Source: Flavobacterium denitrificans DSM 15936
GTDB lineage: Bacteria > Bacteroidota > Bacteroidia > Flavobacteriales > Flavobacteriaceae
Direction of reading: 5' to 3'
Assembly (NCBI RefSeq): GCF_000425445.1
Contig: NZ_AUDL01000008.1
Span: 434,001 to 498,000 of the forward strand
DNA length: 64,000 bases
Part shown: positions 48,201 to 55,104 of the stretch, in pieces
Layout: each line of letters opens with the position of its first letter
Numbering within the stretch: the first letter of the stretch is position 1
Translations under genes and position numbers: made by a program
Notes under the pieces: model-generated
Seen by the model: the letters and a program-made list of their open reading frames with translations, nothing else
Databases searched by the model: none
What the model was told of the DNA's origin: nothing

Positions 48201-48685
48201 GATTTGGCGGCGTTTATTGGCAATATTTTGAAGATTTGGAAAAAATCAAAAATAACTCAGGAGCAGTTATATCTGTTTCGAAGGAATTATATCTAAAGAA
48301 AAACACTTCAAAAGGTGACGAATTGCAAAAAATCACAAATGAAAATGCTTTAAAAGTGGGCGACTTAGTTACCGTTCGACTAATTATCACTTCTAAAGAA
48401 GACATGGAATATGTTCATTTAAAAGATATGCGTGCTTCTTGTTTTGAACCTGTAAATGTTCTTTCTGAATATCAATATAGAGACCGTCTTGGGTATTATA
48501 TGAGCACAAAAGATGCTGCAACACATTTCTTCTTTGACCGAATCAACAAAGGAACTTACGTTTTAGAATATGACATCCGAGTAAACAACAGTGGTGAATT
48601 CTCCAACGGAATTACAACAATCCAAAGTATGTACGCTCCCGAATTTGCAAGCCATACAAAAGGAACTCAAGTGAAAGTTCAATAA
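42212..48685 (+). CDS. Alpha-2-macroglobulin family protein with an embedded SusC-like regulatory and TonB-plug module
   Basis: A 2157-residue exported protein. Signal peptide 1-17 (FLSSTIFAQ), no lipobox. Residues about 20-550 form a long N-terminal region; the MG2-type domain follows (about 560-680, with YRPGQTLYYKG), then further macroglobulin domains and the bait-region domain (EVLASMYDSSLDQFTTKDW, around 1090). At 1181-1370 a foreign module is inserted: a carboxypeptidase-regulatory-like domain (ISGIVTDKDGLPIPGVSVNI, TDFDGYYEIEA), the SusC-type linker EEVVVVGYGTVKKKSLTGAV and a plug-like domain ending ATALYGSRGANGVFIITTKK. The standard A2M domain resumes at about 1385 (ETAFFLPNLKTDENGNISFNF). 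The thioester motif is intact (Cys1611-Ala-Glu-Gln1614 in YEHECAEQTFARF), and a receptor-binding-like domain ends the protein. A2M proteins trap proteases by covalent thioester linkage after bait cleavage. No pbpC gene is adjacent. The frame is uninterrupted across the insert. Confidence 0.92.
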   Translation: MKNILFVFLFLSSTIFAQQYDKKWSKITALETEGKIKSANEVVPDIYKNAKAKKDEEQIIKCFFYQSKYIQILEEDAQTKIINNLKSTINQVSVPSKAILNLVYAKCLNDYYKRNTYSIQRRTNTTFLAEDFLTWTETNFTDEINLALKKSLENEAVLKNTPLTKYETIFDYPSIEKFNALNLLDYATSENINLYTSRIERWKFLKSDFTSSKKELLAQSNLFSKLNFDSISHENLRLTLKLYQKQETNNPTTGNLWDRIQFCKNFLIDADENYFQALVSLQKSTTDAILIQKIQLEKAIYFNENASKEKHPDYKIKAVATLDSIIKINNRSNAYKLAVEKKETILYKSITVQLQKYNYDNENIRAYIQYKNVENLNISFFKIEQNQLFNLERYNKNRDSVKNAIIEKAKPVATKSYTLENKKDFLEHSTEFLLPQLKTGSYLVYFESESDSKAKKAFAFETITTSNFIVLASQNDTSEKYQILDRKTGKPLENITGKFPASTAKSDKNGIVIYEKPKGSSNYGLVTFYNSNDTLSIQKNYLSYNIDYSNKNEESFKGKVEFYLDRAIYRPGQTLYYKGIAVQKLGNKTSVVPKTTFEVTIEDADNNELKKFDVTTNEFGSFSGEFVIPKNVLTGNFNITADEPTNYENDAVYDKKEDEHPFWDRINFDESRIEFKVEEYKRPKFEVTFEPKKESFQLNQAIKIKGNAKAFAGSNISDAKVTYTVTRQTSYFGNYYSQEQNEVLATGETKTDASGKFSIDFVALPSKNSNKEQLPVFNYVIKASVTDINGETRESETTVKVGYHDLKLNATIPSIIQTNTKNEIQLSSNNLNGEFLATKGELKIYFISPPSTKFKGRVFPQPEIETIPASDFERLFPYEINPDSKIKNIETLVFSKNIDTQKDKIVALDFIENYKSGNYRIVFSAKDSYNNLIENATNIELKQSKDKFDISRLFTAKQINQDAKKDGFALIKITSVIPELYITASGNYNNMIFSEEMYHLQNNEIVIKIPLKKEFENAVQINLESFFENEKFNTDFFVLLKTDKPKLDFAVETFRNKIEPRSAESWSFKLNANNTKKEAEVLASMYDSSLDQFTTKDWNTLNFSEYYTSGINNKSLLGFDKTYSTILNLNAPSKRIELKNEGTSLMWFGFDFNNNSNTLYLQREYQRQLNKKIKKPLDAKMISGIVTDKDGLPIPGVSVNIKGTQRSTTTDFDGYYEIEATEKEEIVYAFIGFKSQSAIITNKRTLDFVLEDDSSNLEEVVVVGYGTVKKKSLTGAVAKVVVEEDNTVYDSSGSNMLSGIVSGVKIRGNNSLSGQNPLYVIDGEIATENDLKKISPNDLLSIDALKDEKATALYGSRGANGVFIITTKKALEELTQVKARKNLSETAFFLPNLKTDENGNISFNFTSPEALTAWKFRLLAHNKDAVSGYLEKSIVTQKEIMILPNFPRFLREKDTIVISAKISNVTNEAKTGIASLQFFDATTMQPIDAKMLNAKNIKNFMIPAFGNTTANWTITIPEGLQGVQYKIVAKAGNFSDGEENILPVLTNNMLVTESIPIWVRENSTKEYTFENLKNNSSTTLRNHQFTLEYTSNPTWLAIQSLPYLMEYEHECAEQTFARFYANALASEIISSNPKIAAIFENWRKNGKLHSKLEENEELKSIILAETPWLNDAQNEDEKKKKLSLLFDLEKMKTSQEATFEKLKKKQKPSGGFAWFDGYEENEYITRHILAGFGHLAKLSKSENNEEKIDQITKTAIPFLDNKFLEYYRSRIQKMNSADKLIWINPYSDLHYLYTRSFYLEKYPLSDELKKASKLYLETAKKDWLQYSLYEKGMTALVLNRFGDKETAKKIIESLKETSSNNEDWGMYWIANKAGWYWYQAPIETQALLIEAFAEVTNDTKSVDAMKVWLLKNKQTKNWPTTKSTTEAIYALLMQGTDWLSVKDNTIIKLGDEKIATKKLAENEKEAETGYIKLNWKPEEIKKEMASIKIENKSKVPGFGGVYWQYFEDLEKIKNNSGAVISVSKELYLKKNTSKGDELQKITNENALKVGDLVTVRLIITSKEDMEYVHLKDMRASCFEPVNVLSEYQYRDRLGYYMSTKDAATHFFFDRINKGTYVLEYDIRVNNSGEFSNGITTIQSMYAPEFASHTKGTQVKVQ
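45752..46321 (+). other. SusC-like module inside the alpha-2-macroglobulin gene
   Basis: This stretch encodes residues 1181-1370 of the host protein. By eye it closely resembles the N-terminal part of the SusC protein of this window: GLPIPGVSVNIKGT versus GMPLPGVSVLVKGT, TTDFDGYYEI versus QTDFDGKFTI, NPLYVIDGE versus ALFVIDGVP and ATALYGSRGANG versus ATALYGSRAANG. The plug is shortened: MLSGIVSGVKIRGNNSLSG joins the 'GKVAGV' and 'IRGxxSLSG' motifs directly, where normal SusC plugs have about 20 residues between them. There is no barrel. Confidence 0.85.
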
Positions 48686-48691
48686 AAAAAA

Positions 48692-48743
48692 TCCGCCACG
48701 AATTCACGAATTAATTAAATAAAATTCGTGAATTCGTGGCGGA
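48692..48743 (-). terminator. Terminator of the S46 peptidase gene, built from a perfect 21-bp inverted repeat
   Basis: The 21-nt arm TCCGCCACGAATTCACGAAT(T) at 48692-48712 is perfectly complementary to 48723-48743, with a 10-nt AT-only loop. On the minus strand it follows the S46 stop by 21 bp and runs into eight T, so it can terminate that gene. On the plus strand there is no T-run. The arm sequence belongs to the CCACGAATT repeat family also seen at 56398-56459 and 59244-59330. Confidence 0.85.
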
Positions 48744-48764
48744 AAAAAATTCTAAAAATTGAGA

Positions 48765-50909
48765 TTATTTAGCAATCGTCAATTCGTCGATAATGTTTTT
48801 CGCTCCTGCGTATTTGTCGATAATCCAAAGAACGTAACGAATATCAACGTTGATTGTTCTTTGCAATTTAGAATCAAAAATTACGTCACCAGCCATCGCT
48901 TCAATGTTTCCATCAAAAGCAATTCCGATTAATTCTCCTTTTCCGTTAAGAACTGGTGAACCAGAATTTCCTCCTGTAATATCATTATCTGTTAAGAAGT
49001 TTACTGGCATGTAACCTGCTTTATCAGCATATTGACCAAAATCTTTTTTCTTATTCAACTCCAATAAACGAGCTGGCAAATCAAATTCCTGATCTCCTGC
49101 TTTATATTTTTTAACCATACTCGTCATATCTGTATAGTTGTTGATTTTAGCATCGTTACGAGGATCTGCTGGCAATGCACGAACTTTTCCATAAGTCAAT
49201 CTCAAAGTAGAGTTTGCATCTGGATATTTAATCGCGTTTAATTTAGATTCTCTTAAACCTTCAACTAATTTACGGTAAGCAATTGCAAAACCATCATCAG
49301 CTTTTGCCTGATCGTCTGTTTTAGCACGGAATTTAGTCATCAAATCATTAGAAATAATATACAACGGATCGTGTACAATTGCCAATGGTTTTGGATCTGC
49401 TAAAAACCCTAATACTTTTTCTTTTGTTGTAAAATAACTAACCTCAGTTGCTTTTGCTACATCTGCAGTAAAATCACCATTATTTGCAGCTTTCATTTTT
49501 GCAATTTCTGGTGCAAGTCCGTATTCAGAAGCTTTTGAAGCGTATAAATTCAATTGAGCTGTTAAAACATCTTTTTCTAATGGCGCATAAAAATCACCAT
49601 AAATATTTTCAACCATTGCATTAATTTTAGGAAGCATTTCTGCTTTTTTCGCATCATTTTCTTTGTAGTAAGCAATTAATGCATTTCCTAAATTAGCTGG
49701 TGCAGTTGCATAACTAGAAGTACGTAAAAGCTGAGTCAAATAATTATCATGACGCGCTTTTAAGTTCGTTTCTCTATAATAATCGTTGATTGTTGGTATT
49801 ACATTTTCGTACTTCTCTTTATTAGCAGGTTTGCTCGCCCACTCATAAAATTTATCTTCTTGTTCTGCTTTTGCATCTGCTGTTCCAGCTTTTGTTAAAG
49901 CATCAATCATACCTTGACGGTTTTTCCAGTAATTGGCTGTCGAAGCATATTTAGAAGCGTAGTTTAAACGAACAGTCGCATCTTTATCCATATACTTTTT
50001 CATTACATCCATTCCGGTTTTTGCACCTTCAACCCAAGCAGGATAAGCATATTTTACATTTTGCTCGATTCCGCCCGCCGGCATCCAACGGTTTGTTCTT
50101 CCTGGATAACCTAAGATCATTGCAAAATCATTTTCTTTTACACCTTTGATACTTACTGGCAAATAGTGTTTTGGTTTTAAAGGCACATTATCTTTTGAAT
50201 AAGCGGCAGGATTTCCGTCTTTATCTGCATACACTCTAAACATAGAGAAATCTCCAGTTTGGCGAGGCCACTCCCAGTTGTCAGTGTCTCCACCAAATTT
50301 ACCAACGCTTTCTGGCGGTGTTCCCACTAAACGAACGTCTGTGTAATCTTGGTAAACAAAATAATAATATTCATTTCCTTGAAAGAAAGGACGAACAGAA
50401 ACTGTATATTTTCCGTTTTCGCTGTTTTCTTTTTCGATCAAACTGATTTCTTGCTGAATCGCTTTGTTTCTTTCCGTTTCAGTCATTTGATCGTTTACTT
50501 TAGATAAAATTCTTTTAGAAACATCGTCCATACGAACGAAGAAACGAACAAATAAAGATTTTGGTTTCATTTCCTGGCTACGATCTTTAGCCCAGAAACC
50601 ATCTTTCAAATAGTTTTGTTCTGCTGACGAAAGTTCAGCAATTGCGCTATATCCACAGTGGTGATTTGTAAGTACCAATCCAGTATTCGAAACGATTTCA
50701 GCAGTACATCCTCCATTGAATTGTACAATCGCATCTTTTAAACTATGATTGTTGATACTATAAATTTCTTCGGCTGTCAATTGCAAGCCCATTTTTTCCA
50801 TATCTCTATGGTTCAATCTTTCGATAAACATCAAAAACCACATTCCTTCATCGGCTCTCATTGGGAAAGCCACAAGGCACATGGTAAAGAATAAAATTAC
50901 TTTTTTCAT
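48765..50909 (-). CDS. S46 family dipeptidyl-peptidase, DPP7-like
   Basis: A 714-residue periplasmic exopeptidase that removes dipeptides from peptide N-termini. Signal peptide about 1-19. Chymotrypsin-fold residues: His84 in TNHHCGY, Asp220 in QTGDFSMF and Ser649 in GGNSGSPV. The specificity position, which is Gly in DPP7 (hydrophobic P1) and Arg in DPP11 (Asp/Glu P1), is Gly667 here (AFDGNIEAM), so DPP7-type specificity is predicted. These spacings are almost identical to the Porphyromonas DPP7 triad. Length is full. It fits with other proteolytic genes in the window, feeding dipeptides for amino-acid catabolism. Transcribed alone, with a terminator at 48692-48743. Confidence 0.93.
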   Translation of the reverse strand: MKKVILFFTMCLVAFPMRADEGMWFLMFIERLNHRDMEKMGLQLTAEEIYSINNHSLKDAIVQFNGGCTAEIVSNTGLVLTNHHCGYSAIAELSSAEQNYLKDGFWAKDRSQEMKPKSLFVRFFVRMDDVSKRILSKVNDQMTETERNKAIQQEISLIEKENSENGKYTVSVRPFFQGNEYYYFVYQDYTDVRLVGTPPESVGKFGGDTDNWEWPRQTGDFSMFRVYADKDGNPAAYSKDNVPLKPKHYLPVSIKGVKENDFAMILGYPGRTNRWMPAGGIEQNVKYAYPAWVEGAKTGMDVMKKYMDKDATVRLNYASKYASTANYWKNRQGMIDALTKAGTADAKAEQEDKFYEWASKPANKEKYENVIPTINDYYRETNLKARHDNYLTQLLRTSSYATAPANLGNALIAYYKENDAKKAEMLPKINAMVENIYGDFYAPLEKDVLTAQLNLYASKASEYGLAPEIAKMKAANNGDFTADVAKATEVSYFTTKEKVLGFLADPKPLAIVHDPLYIISNDLMTKFRAKTDDQAKADDGFAIAYRKLVEGLRESKLNAIKYPDANSTLRLTYGKVRALPADPRNDAKINNYTDMTSMVKKYKAGDQEFDLPARLLELNKKKDFGQYADKAGYMPVNFLTDNDITGGNSGSPVLNGKGELIGIAFDGNIEAMAGDVIFDSKLQRTINVDIRYVLWIIDKYAGAKNIIDELTIAK

Positions 50910-51031
50910 GTTATTTTGTTTAAGTGACGCGAATATAGGGCATATTTATAATTATTCCGTTCAAAACAATTCTAAAATTGCACATGCTTTCGCTTTTTTA
51001 GTCTTTTATTAAGAATTTAACATTGTTTTTA

Positions 51032-51071
51032 AAAAATAAAGGCGTTCTAAAAATAGAACGCCTTTATTTTT
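51032..51071. terminator. Terminator after obgE
   Basis: A perfect 18-bp stem: AAAAATAAAGGCGTTCTA (51032-51049) with the complementary arm at 51054-51071, and a 4-nt loop. It is in the gap between obgE (minus, upstream) and the S46 peptidase start. The T-rich end fits termination of obgE on the minus strand. Confidence 0.85.
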
Positions 51072-51088
51072 TAAAAGTTATTAAGCTG

Positions 51089-51143
51089 CTAAGTTACTAA
51101 GAATCTAAGCTTTTTCTTTGAACTTAGTAGCTTAGAAACTTAG
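51089..51143. repeat. CTAAGNNN tandem repeat in inverted arrangement
   Basis: Three CTAAG units spaced exactly 8 nt apart (51089-51109) face three CTTAG units at the same 8-nt period (51123-51143). The structure lies just past the obgE stop. A third run of the same unit occurs at 63934-63970. Confidence 0.7.
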
Positions 51144-51147
51144 AACT

Positions 51148-52149
51148 TTACTCGTTAAGCATTTTCCAAAGCTTGTCTTTCAAATCGGTCAAACCTTGCT
51201 GTGCAACAGAAGAAATAAACATATAAGGAACATCTTTGAAAGAAACATCAAGTTCAGCTTTCAATTCTGCTTTTAGTTCATCATCTAGCATATCGCATTT
51301 TGAAATTACTACTAGACGTTCTTTGTCCAGCATTTCAGGATTGTATTTCGTTAATTCGTTAACCAAAATATCATATTCCGCTTTAATATCTGGAGTATCA
51401 ACCGGAACTAAAAACAATAAAGTTGAGTTACGCTCAATATGGCGCAAGAAATAATGTCCTAAGCCTTTTCCTTCTGCGGCACCTTCGATAATTCCAGGAA
51501 TATCAGCAATTACGAAAGATTGAAAATCTCTGTACGCTACGATTCCTAAATTTGGTTTTAAAGTCGTAAACGGGTAATCGGCAATTTTTGGTTTTGCTGA
51601 AGTCAGAACAGATAATAAAGTAGATTTTCCTGCATTTGGAAAACCAACTAAACCAACATCGGCCAAAACTTTCAATTCTAAAATCACATCCATTTCTACA
51701 CCCAGCAAACCTGGCTGTGCATAACGAGGCGTTTGATTTGTTGAACTTCTAAAATGCCAGTTCCCTAAACCTCCTTTTCCTCCTTTTGCAAGGATTCTTT
51801 TTTCTCCGTCTTCTGTAATTTCAAAAAGTGTTTCACCCGTTTCTTTGTCTTTTACAACAGTTCCTAGTGGCACCTCAATAATTTTATCTTCTCCGTCTGC
51901 ACCAGTACTACGATCTCCACCACCGTCTCCACCGTGACCCGCCTTAATGTGACGCGCAAACTTTAAATGAAATAATGTCCAGAGTCCTTTATTTCCAACC
52001 AAATACACATGTCCTCCACGGCCACCGTCTCCACCGTCTGGACCACCTTTTTCAATAAATTTCTCTCTATGTAAATGCGTAGAGCCTTTTCCTCCTTTTC
52101 CGGAAGAAACATATATCTTAACGTAATCTACAAAATTTCCTTCTGTCAT
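51148..52149 (-). CDS. obgE: GTPase Obg (CgtA)
   Basis: A 333-residue Obg GTPase involved in 50S assembly and stress responses. The Gly-rich Obg fold occupies 1-160 ([47 protein letters not shown]). The G domain follows: [12 protein letters not shown] (P-loop), FTTLKPNLG (switch I), [16 protein letters not shown] (switch II), SKCDMLDDE and SSVAQQGL. The C-terminal OCT domain of some firmicute members is absent, as expected in this phylum. Confidence 0.97.
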   Translation of the reverse strand: MTEGNFVDYVKIYVSSGKGGKGSTHLHREKFIEKGGPDGGDGGRGGHVYLVGNKGLWTLFHLKFARHIKAGHGGDGGGDRSTGADGEDKIIEVPLGTVVKDKETGETLFEITEDGEKRILAKGGKGGLGNWHFRSSTNQTPRYAQPGLLGVEMDVILELKVLADVGLVGFPNAGKSTLLSVLTSAKPKIADYPFTTLKPNLGIVAYRDFQSFVIADIPGIIEGAAEGKGLGHYFLRHIERNSTLLFLVPVDTPDIKAEYDILVNELTKYNPEMLDKERLVVISKCDMLDDELKAELKAELDVSFKDVPYMFISSVAQQGLTDLKDKLWKMLNE

Positions 52150-52291
52150 TTTTCTGAATTTCAGATTTTAGATTTTAGATTTTAGATTACTCTAAATTCT
52201 ATTCTAAATTCTATTTTATTTATTTTTCAGTTTCAATCTGAATTTTCAGCACAAACTGTGACTGAAAACTGCGACTGAAAACTATTTTTCT
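52150..52291. repeat. Repeat-rich gap between the CNNM-type gene and obgE
   Basis: Contains three tandem copies of TTTTAGAT (about 52162-52189), two copies of CTAAATTCTATT, and the phrase GACTGAAAACTGCGACTGAA around 52258-52280. The last phrase has an inverted copy at 60591-60620. Confidence 0.6.
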
Positions 52292-53566
52292 TTATTCTTT
52301 AAGCGCTTTTACAAGCACTTTGTCAATTTTAACGCCATCCATGTCGATGACTTCTAAAACAAACTTTTGCCAAACCAGTTTTTCGCCTTCTTTTGGAATA
52401 TGTGAAAGTTCGGTCATAATCATTCCGCTTACGGTGTTCACTTCGTAATCGTTTGTCAGTTCATCCAACTCAAAATAAGTTAAGAAATCGTGCAACGAAT
52501 AATGTCCATCAACTAACCACGAACCATCTTCTCTTTCTATAAGCTGGAATTCGTCTTTATAAAATTCTGATGCATCTCCAACTAAAGCTTCCAGAATATC
52601 ATTCAAAGTAATCAATCCTTGAAAAACACCATATTCATCTGAAACCAAAGCATAATGAACTCCTGTCTTCTTGAAATTTTCTAATGCTTTATATGCCGTG
52701 GTCTGTTCCATTAAATAAGGCGCATCAGAAACTATTACCGACAAATCGAAATTATCTTTTTCGATGCTGGCGAAGATATTTTTTAGTGTAACCACTCCAA
52801 CAATATCATCATAATTATCATTATAAACTGGATAAACAGCATGCAGATCCTGAACTACCAATTCTTTAATCTTGTCTTTATCTGCTTTTAACGGCAACAT
52901 GTCAACCGATTTACGGTGTGTCATTAACGAACTTACTTTTCTATCTCCAATATGGAAAACACGCTCCACAATATCTTGTTCAATTTCCTGAACTTCTCCA
53001 ACTTCGGTTCCTTCTTTAATGATGGCTTTAATTTCTTCTTCGGTCACTTTTCCGTCAGCGGTTGGTTTTATTTGAAAAACATTCAACAAAAAATCTGTTG
53101 ATGAAGTCAGCAACCAAATAAATGGAGCCGTGATAATAGAAATCACTTTCATTGGCATTGCTACCATTTTAGCAATCGCTTCTGGATAATTTAATCCGAT
53201 TCGCTTTGGAAGCAATTCTCCTAAAACCAGTGAGAAGAATGTTAAAACTACAACCACAATTCCCACTGCAATTGAATGTGCGTAAGGTTTTAATGCTGCA
53301 AAACCTGACACAAAAACCTCAACATCAGCAGTGATTTTATCTCCAGAGTAAATACCGGTTAAAATTCCAATTAAGGTAATTCCGATTTGTACTGTTGATA
53401 AAAATTTATTTGGGGAATTGGCTAAGTCGAGTGCTGTTTTAGCACTTTTGTTGCCTTTTTTCGCAGCGGTTTCAAGCCTGTTTTTACGGGCCGAAATCAA
53501 AGCGATTTCAGACATGGAGAAAACTCCGTTTAATAAAATTAGAAAAAATATAATTAGTATTTCCAA
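52292..53566 (-). CDS. CNNM/CBS domain transporter-like membrane protein (hemolysin-related)
   Basis: A 424-residue membrane protein. An N-terminal CNNM domain (residues about 1-180) has four hydrophobic segments and the conserved SEIALISARKNRLETAAKKG. Two CBS domains follow (about 200-330), then a CorC/HlyC transporter-associated domain at the C-terminus (EREDGSWLVDGHYSLHDFLTYFE, then VSGMIMTELSHIPKEGE). Relatives act in magnesium/cobalt homeostasis (CorB/CorC type); the 'hemolysin' name is historical. It may be co-transcribed after adk, from which a structured 197-bp gap separates it. Confidence 0.88.
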   Translation of the reverse strand: MEILIIFFLILLNGVFSMSEIALISARKNRLETAAKKGNKSAKTALDLANSPNKFLSTVQIGITLIGILTGIYSGDKITADVEVFVSGFAALKPYAHSIAVGIVVVVLTFFSLVLGELLPKRIGLNYPEAIAKMVAMPMKVISIITAPFIWLLTSSTDFLLNVFQIKPTADGKVTEEEIKAIIKEGTEVGEVQEIEQDIVERVFHIGDRKVSSLMTHRKSVDMLPLKADKDKIKELVVQDLHAVYPVYNDNYDDIVGVVTLKNIFASIEKDNFDLSVIVSDAPYLMEQTTAYKALENFKKTGVHYALVSDEYGVFQGLITLNDILEALVGDASEFYKDEFQLIEREDGSWLVDGHYSLHDFLTYFELDELTNDYEVNTVSGMIMTELSHIPKEGEKLVWQKFVLEVIDMDGVKIDKVLVKALKE

Positions 53567-53639
53567 TTGATTGTAGGTTCGTTATAAAATAGTCTCGTTA
53601 AAAATAATTCGCAATCTTGATTTTAGCTGTTGCTTAAAA

Positions 53640-53715
53640 AACTAATTTTTCTAACCCGAAAACATTGCTTCTTAAATATCTTAAGAAGCTAGCTTTATGG
53701 TTAGAAAAATAGTTC
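53640..53715 (-). terminator. Nested hairpin between adk and the CNNM-type gene
   Basis: An outer inverted repeat (AACTAATTTTTCTAACCC, 53640-53657, with GGGTTAGAAAAATAGTT, 53699-53715; one base missing) encloses an inner perfect 9-bp hairpin (GCTTCTTAA 53667-53675 with TTAAGAAGC 53681-53689). On the minus strand it lies past the adk stop and its outer stem ends in six T. It could terminate adk or be a leader structure of the transporter-like gene. Confidence 0.55.
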
Positions 53716-53722
53716 TTTATTT

Positions 53723-53740
53723 CCCGACAGCTATCGGGAT
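53723..53740. repeat. Near-perfect palindrome, copy 2 of the CCCGATAGCTATCGGG element
   Basis: TCCCGACAGCTATCGGGA differs from the copy at 41355-41372 by one base. It lies between adk and the nested hairpin structure. Confidence 0.7.
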
Positions 53741-53763
53741 TTCACGTACAGCTGGACTAGCTT

Positions 53764-54336
53764 CTACAAATTATCTATAACTGACGTTAATCGCTCTGTA
53801 ATTTGTTCAATAGTTCCAATACCATCTACGGCATAAAACTTACCTTGTTCTTTATAGTATCCAATAAGAGGAGCTGTTTTTTCATTGTATTCTTGGTATC
53901 TCACACGAATTTTCTCTTCGTCTTGATCATCAGCTCTTCCGCTTGTTTTTCCTCTTTCTAACAAACGTTTTACCAAAATCTCGTCATCAGCTTCTAAAGC
54001 GATTGTTGCTGTTACGGTAGATCCGATTGTTGGCAAAAATTTATCTAAAGCCTCAGCCTGATTGATTGTTCTTGGATAACCGTCGAACAAAAATCCTGCT
54101 GTATCTGGGTGTTTTTTTACTTCATCAATTAACATTGCAGTTGTTACTTCGCAAGGAACTAATTCTCCATTGTCCATAAAAACTCTTGCTTTTTTCCCTA
54201 GTTCAGTATCATTTTTTAAATTGAAACGAAAAATATCTCCTGTTGAAAGGTGCGTTAAATTGTATTTTTCTTTTAAAAATTCTGCCTGCGTTCCTTTTCC
54301 TGCACCAGGCTTTCCAAATAAAACGATGTTAATCAT
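53764..54336 (-). CDS. adk: Adenylate kinase (short form)
   Basis: A 190-residue adenylate kinase, interconverting ATP + AMP and 2 ADP. P-loop GKPGAGKGTQAEF, AMP-binding THLSTGDIFRFNLK, the signature FLFDGYPRTINQAEAL, and the short lid RLLERGKTSGRADDQDEEKIRVR without zinc-binding Cys. Its genomic neighbour hpt also acts in purine nucleotide metabolism and is 70 bp upstream. Confidence 0.97.
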   Translation of the reverse strand: MINIVLFGKPGAGKGTQAEFLKEKYNLTHLSTGDIFRFNLKNDTELGKKARVFMDNGELVPCEVTTAMLIDEVKKHPDTAGFLFDGYPRTINQAEALDKFLPTIGSTVTATIALEADDEILVKRLLERGKTSGRADDQDEEKIRVRYQEYNEKTAPLIGYYKEQGKFYAVDGIGTIEQITERLTSVIDNL

Positions 54337-54406
54337 AATTGAAATGAGTGTTGTACTTCTTTTTTCAGAAGTCTTTAAATGAATATTTAGTTGTGTTTGT
54401 TTTTAA

Positions 54407-54937
54407 TTATTCTGCTAATTTATAAACTTCAGCAAGGTTTCTTCCCAAACCGTCGTAATCTAATCCGTAACCGACAATAAATTTATTTGGGATTCTGATT
54501 CCGATATAATCTATTTTCATGTCTTTTTTATACGCTTCAGGCTTAAAGAACAATGTAGCAACTTTAAAATGCTTTACATTTTGCGCTTTAAACAAATGTT
54601 TTAATTCTTCGATCGTATTTCCAGTATCAACAATATCTTCAATGACAACAACAGTTCTACCAGACAAATCCTGATTAATTCCTATTAATTCTTTAACCGA
54701 ATTTGTTGTTTCTGTACCTTCATACGAAGCCATTTTGATAAATGAAACCTCGCATGGTTTTTTATACTTTTTCAAAAAATCGGCAACAACCATAAAGGCG
54801 CCGTTCAAAACTCCAATAAAAATTGGAGTATCATCTCCAAAATCATCTTCTACCTGAGCCACTAATTTAGTTAAAGCAAAATCAATTTCTTTAGCCGAAA
54901 TAAACGGAACAAATTGTTTATCGTGAAGTTGTATCAT
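54407..54937 (-). CDS. hpt: Hypoxanthine phosphoribosyltransferase
   Basis: A 176-residue enzyme that makes IMP/GMP from hypoxanthine/guanine and PRPP. The PRPP-binding signature VVVIEDIVDTGNTIEEL is clear, as are the N-terminal FISAKEIDFALTKLVAQV and the YGLDYDGLGRNL block near the end. The ATG at 54937 (MIQLHDKQF) is preferred; nine upstream codons are open but overlap the leader. A -7 element is at 54962-54969. Confidence 0.95.
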   Translation of the reverse strand: MIQLHDKQFVPFISAKEIDFALTKLVAQVEDDFGDDTPIFIGVLNGAFMVVADFLKKYKKPCEVSFIKMASYEGTETTNSVKELIGINQDLSGRTVVVIEDIVDTGNTIEELKHLFKAQNVKHFKVATLFFKPEAYKKDMKIDYIGIRIPNKFIVGYGLDYDGLGRNLAEVYKLAE

Positions 54938-54961
54938 TATTTTTAAATTTAAAATAATGGA

Positions 54962-54969
54962 CAAAGATA
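54962..54969 (-). promoter_or_regulatory. -7 element of hpt
   Basis: Minus-strand TATCTTTG, a full match to TAnnTTTG and identical to the purK -7, 24 nt before the hpt ATG. It supports the shorter start. No good -33 TTG. Confidence 0.5.
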
Positions 54970-55104
54970 CAGAATTACAACTTAACTGTAAATATCAAAA
55001 TAAACTGTCTGAGCATTTTTAAACACTTTAAGTACATCTTTTCGAAAAAAAACTTTTTAATTTTAGTAAATTGTAGCCTTTTTAAACCTATAAATTAATC
55101 CTCA

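Noticed and set aside
42212..48685. Possibility that the A2M-plug chimera is two genes joined by a frameshift or mis-assembly.
   Set aside because: The frame is open for 2157 codons, the module boundaries fall between recognised domains, and the sequence continues smoothly on both sides. An assembly error cannot be excluded without reads, but nothing in the sequence suggests one.
51089..51143. The CTAAG repeat as a small CRISPR.
   Set aside because: The period is 8 nt with 3-nt variable parts, far too short for repeat-spacer structure, and no cas genes are present.
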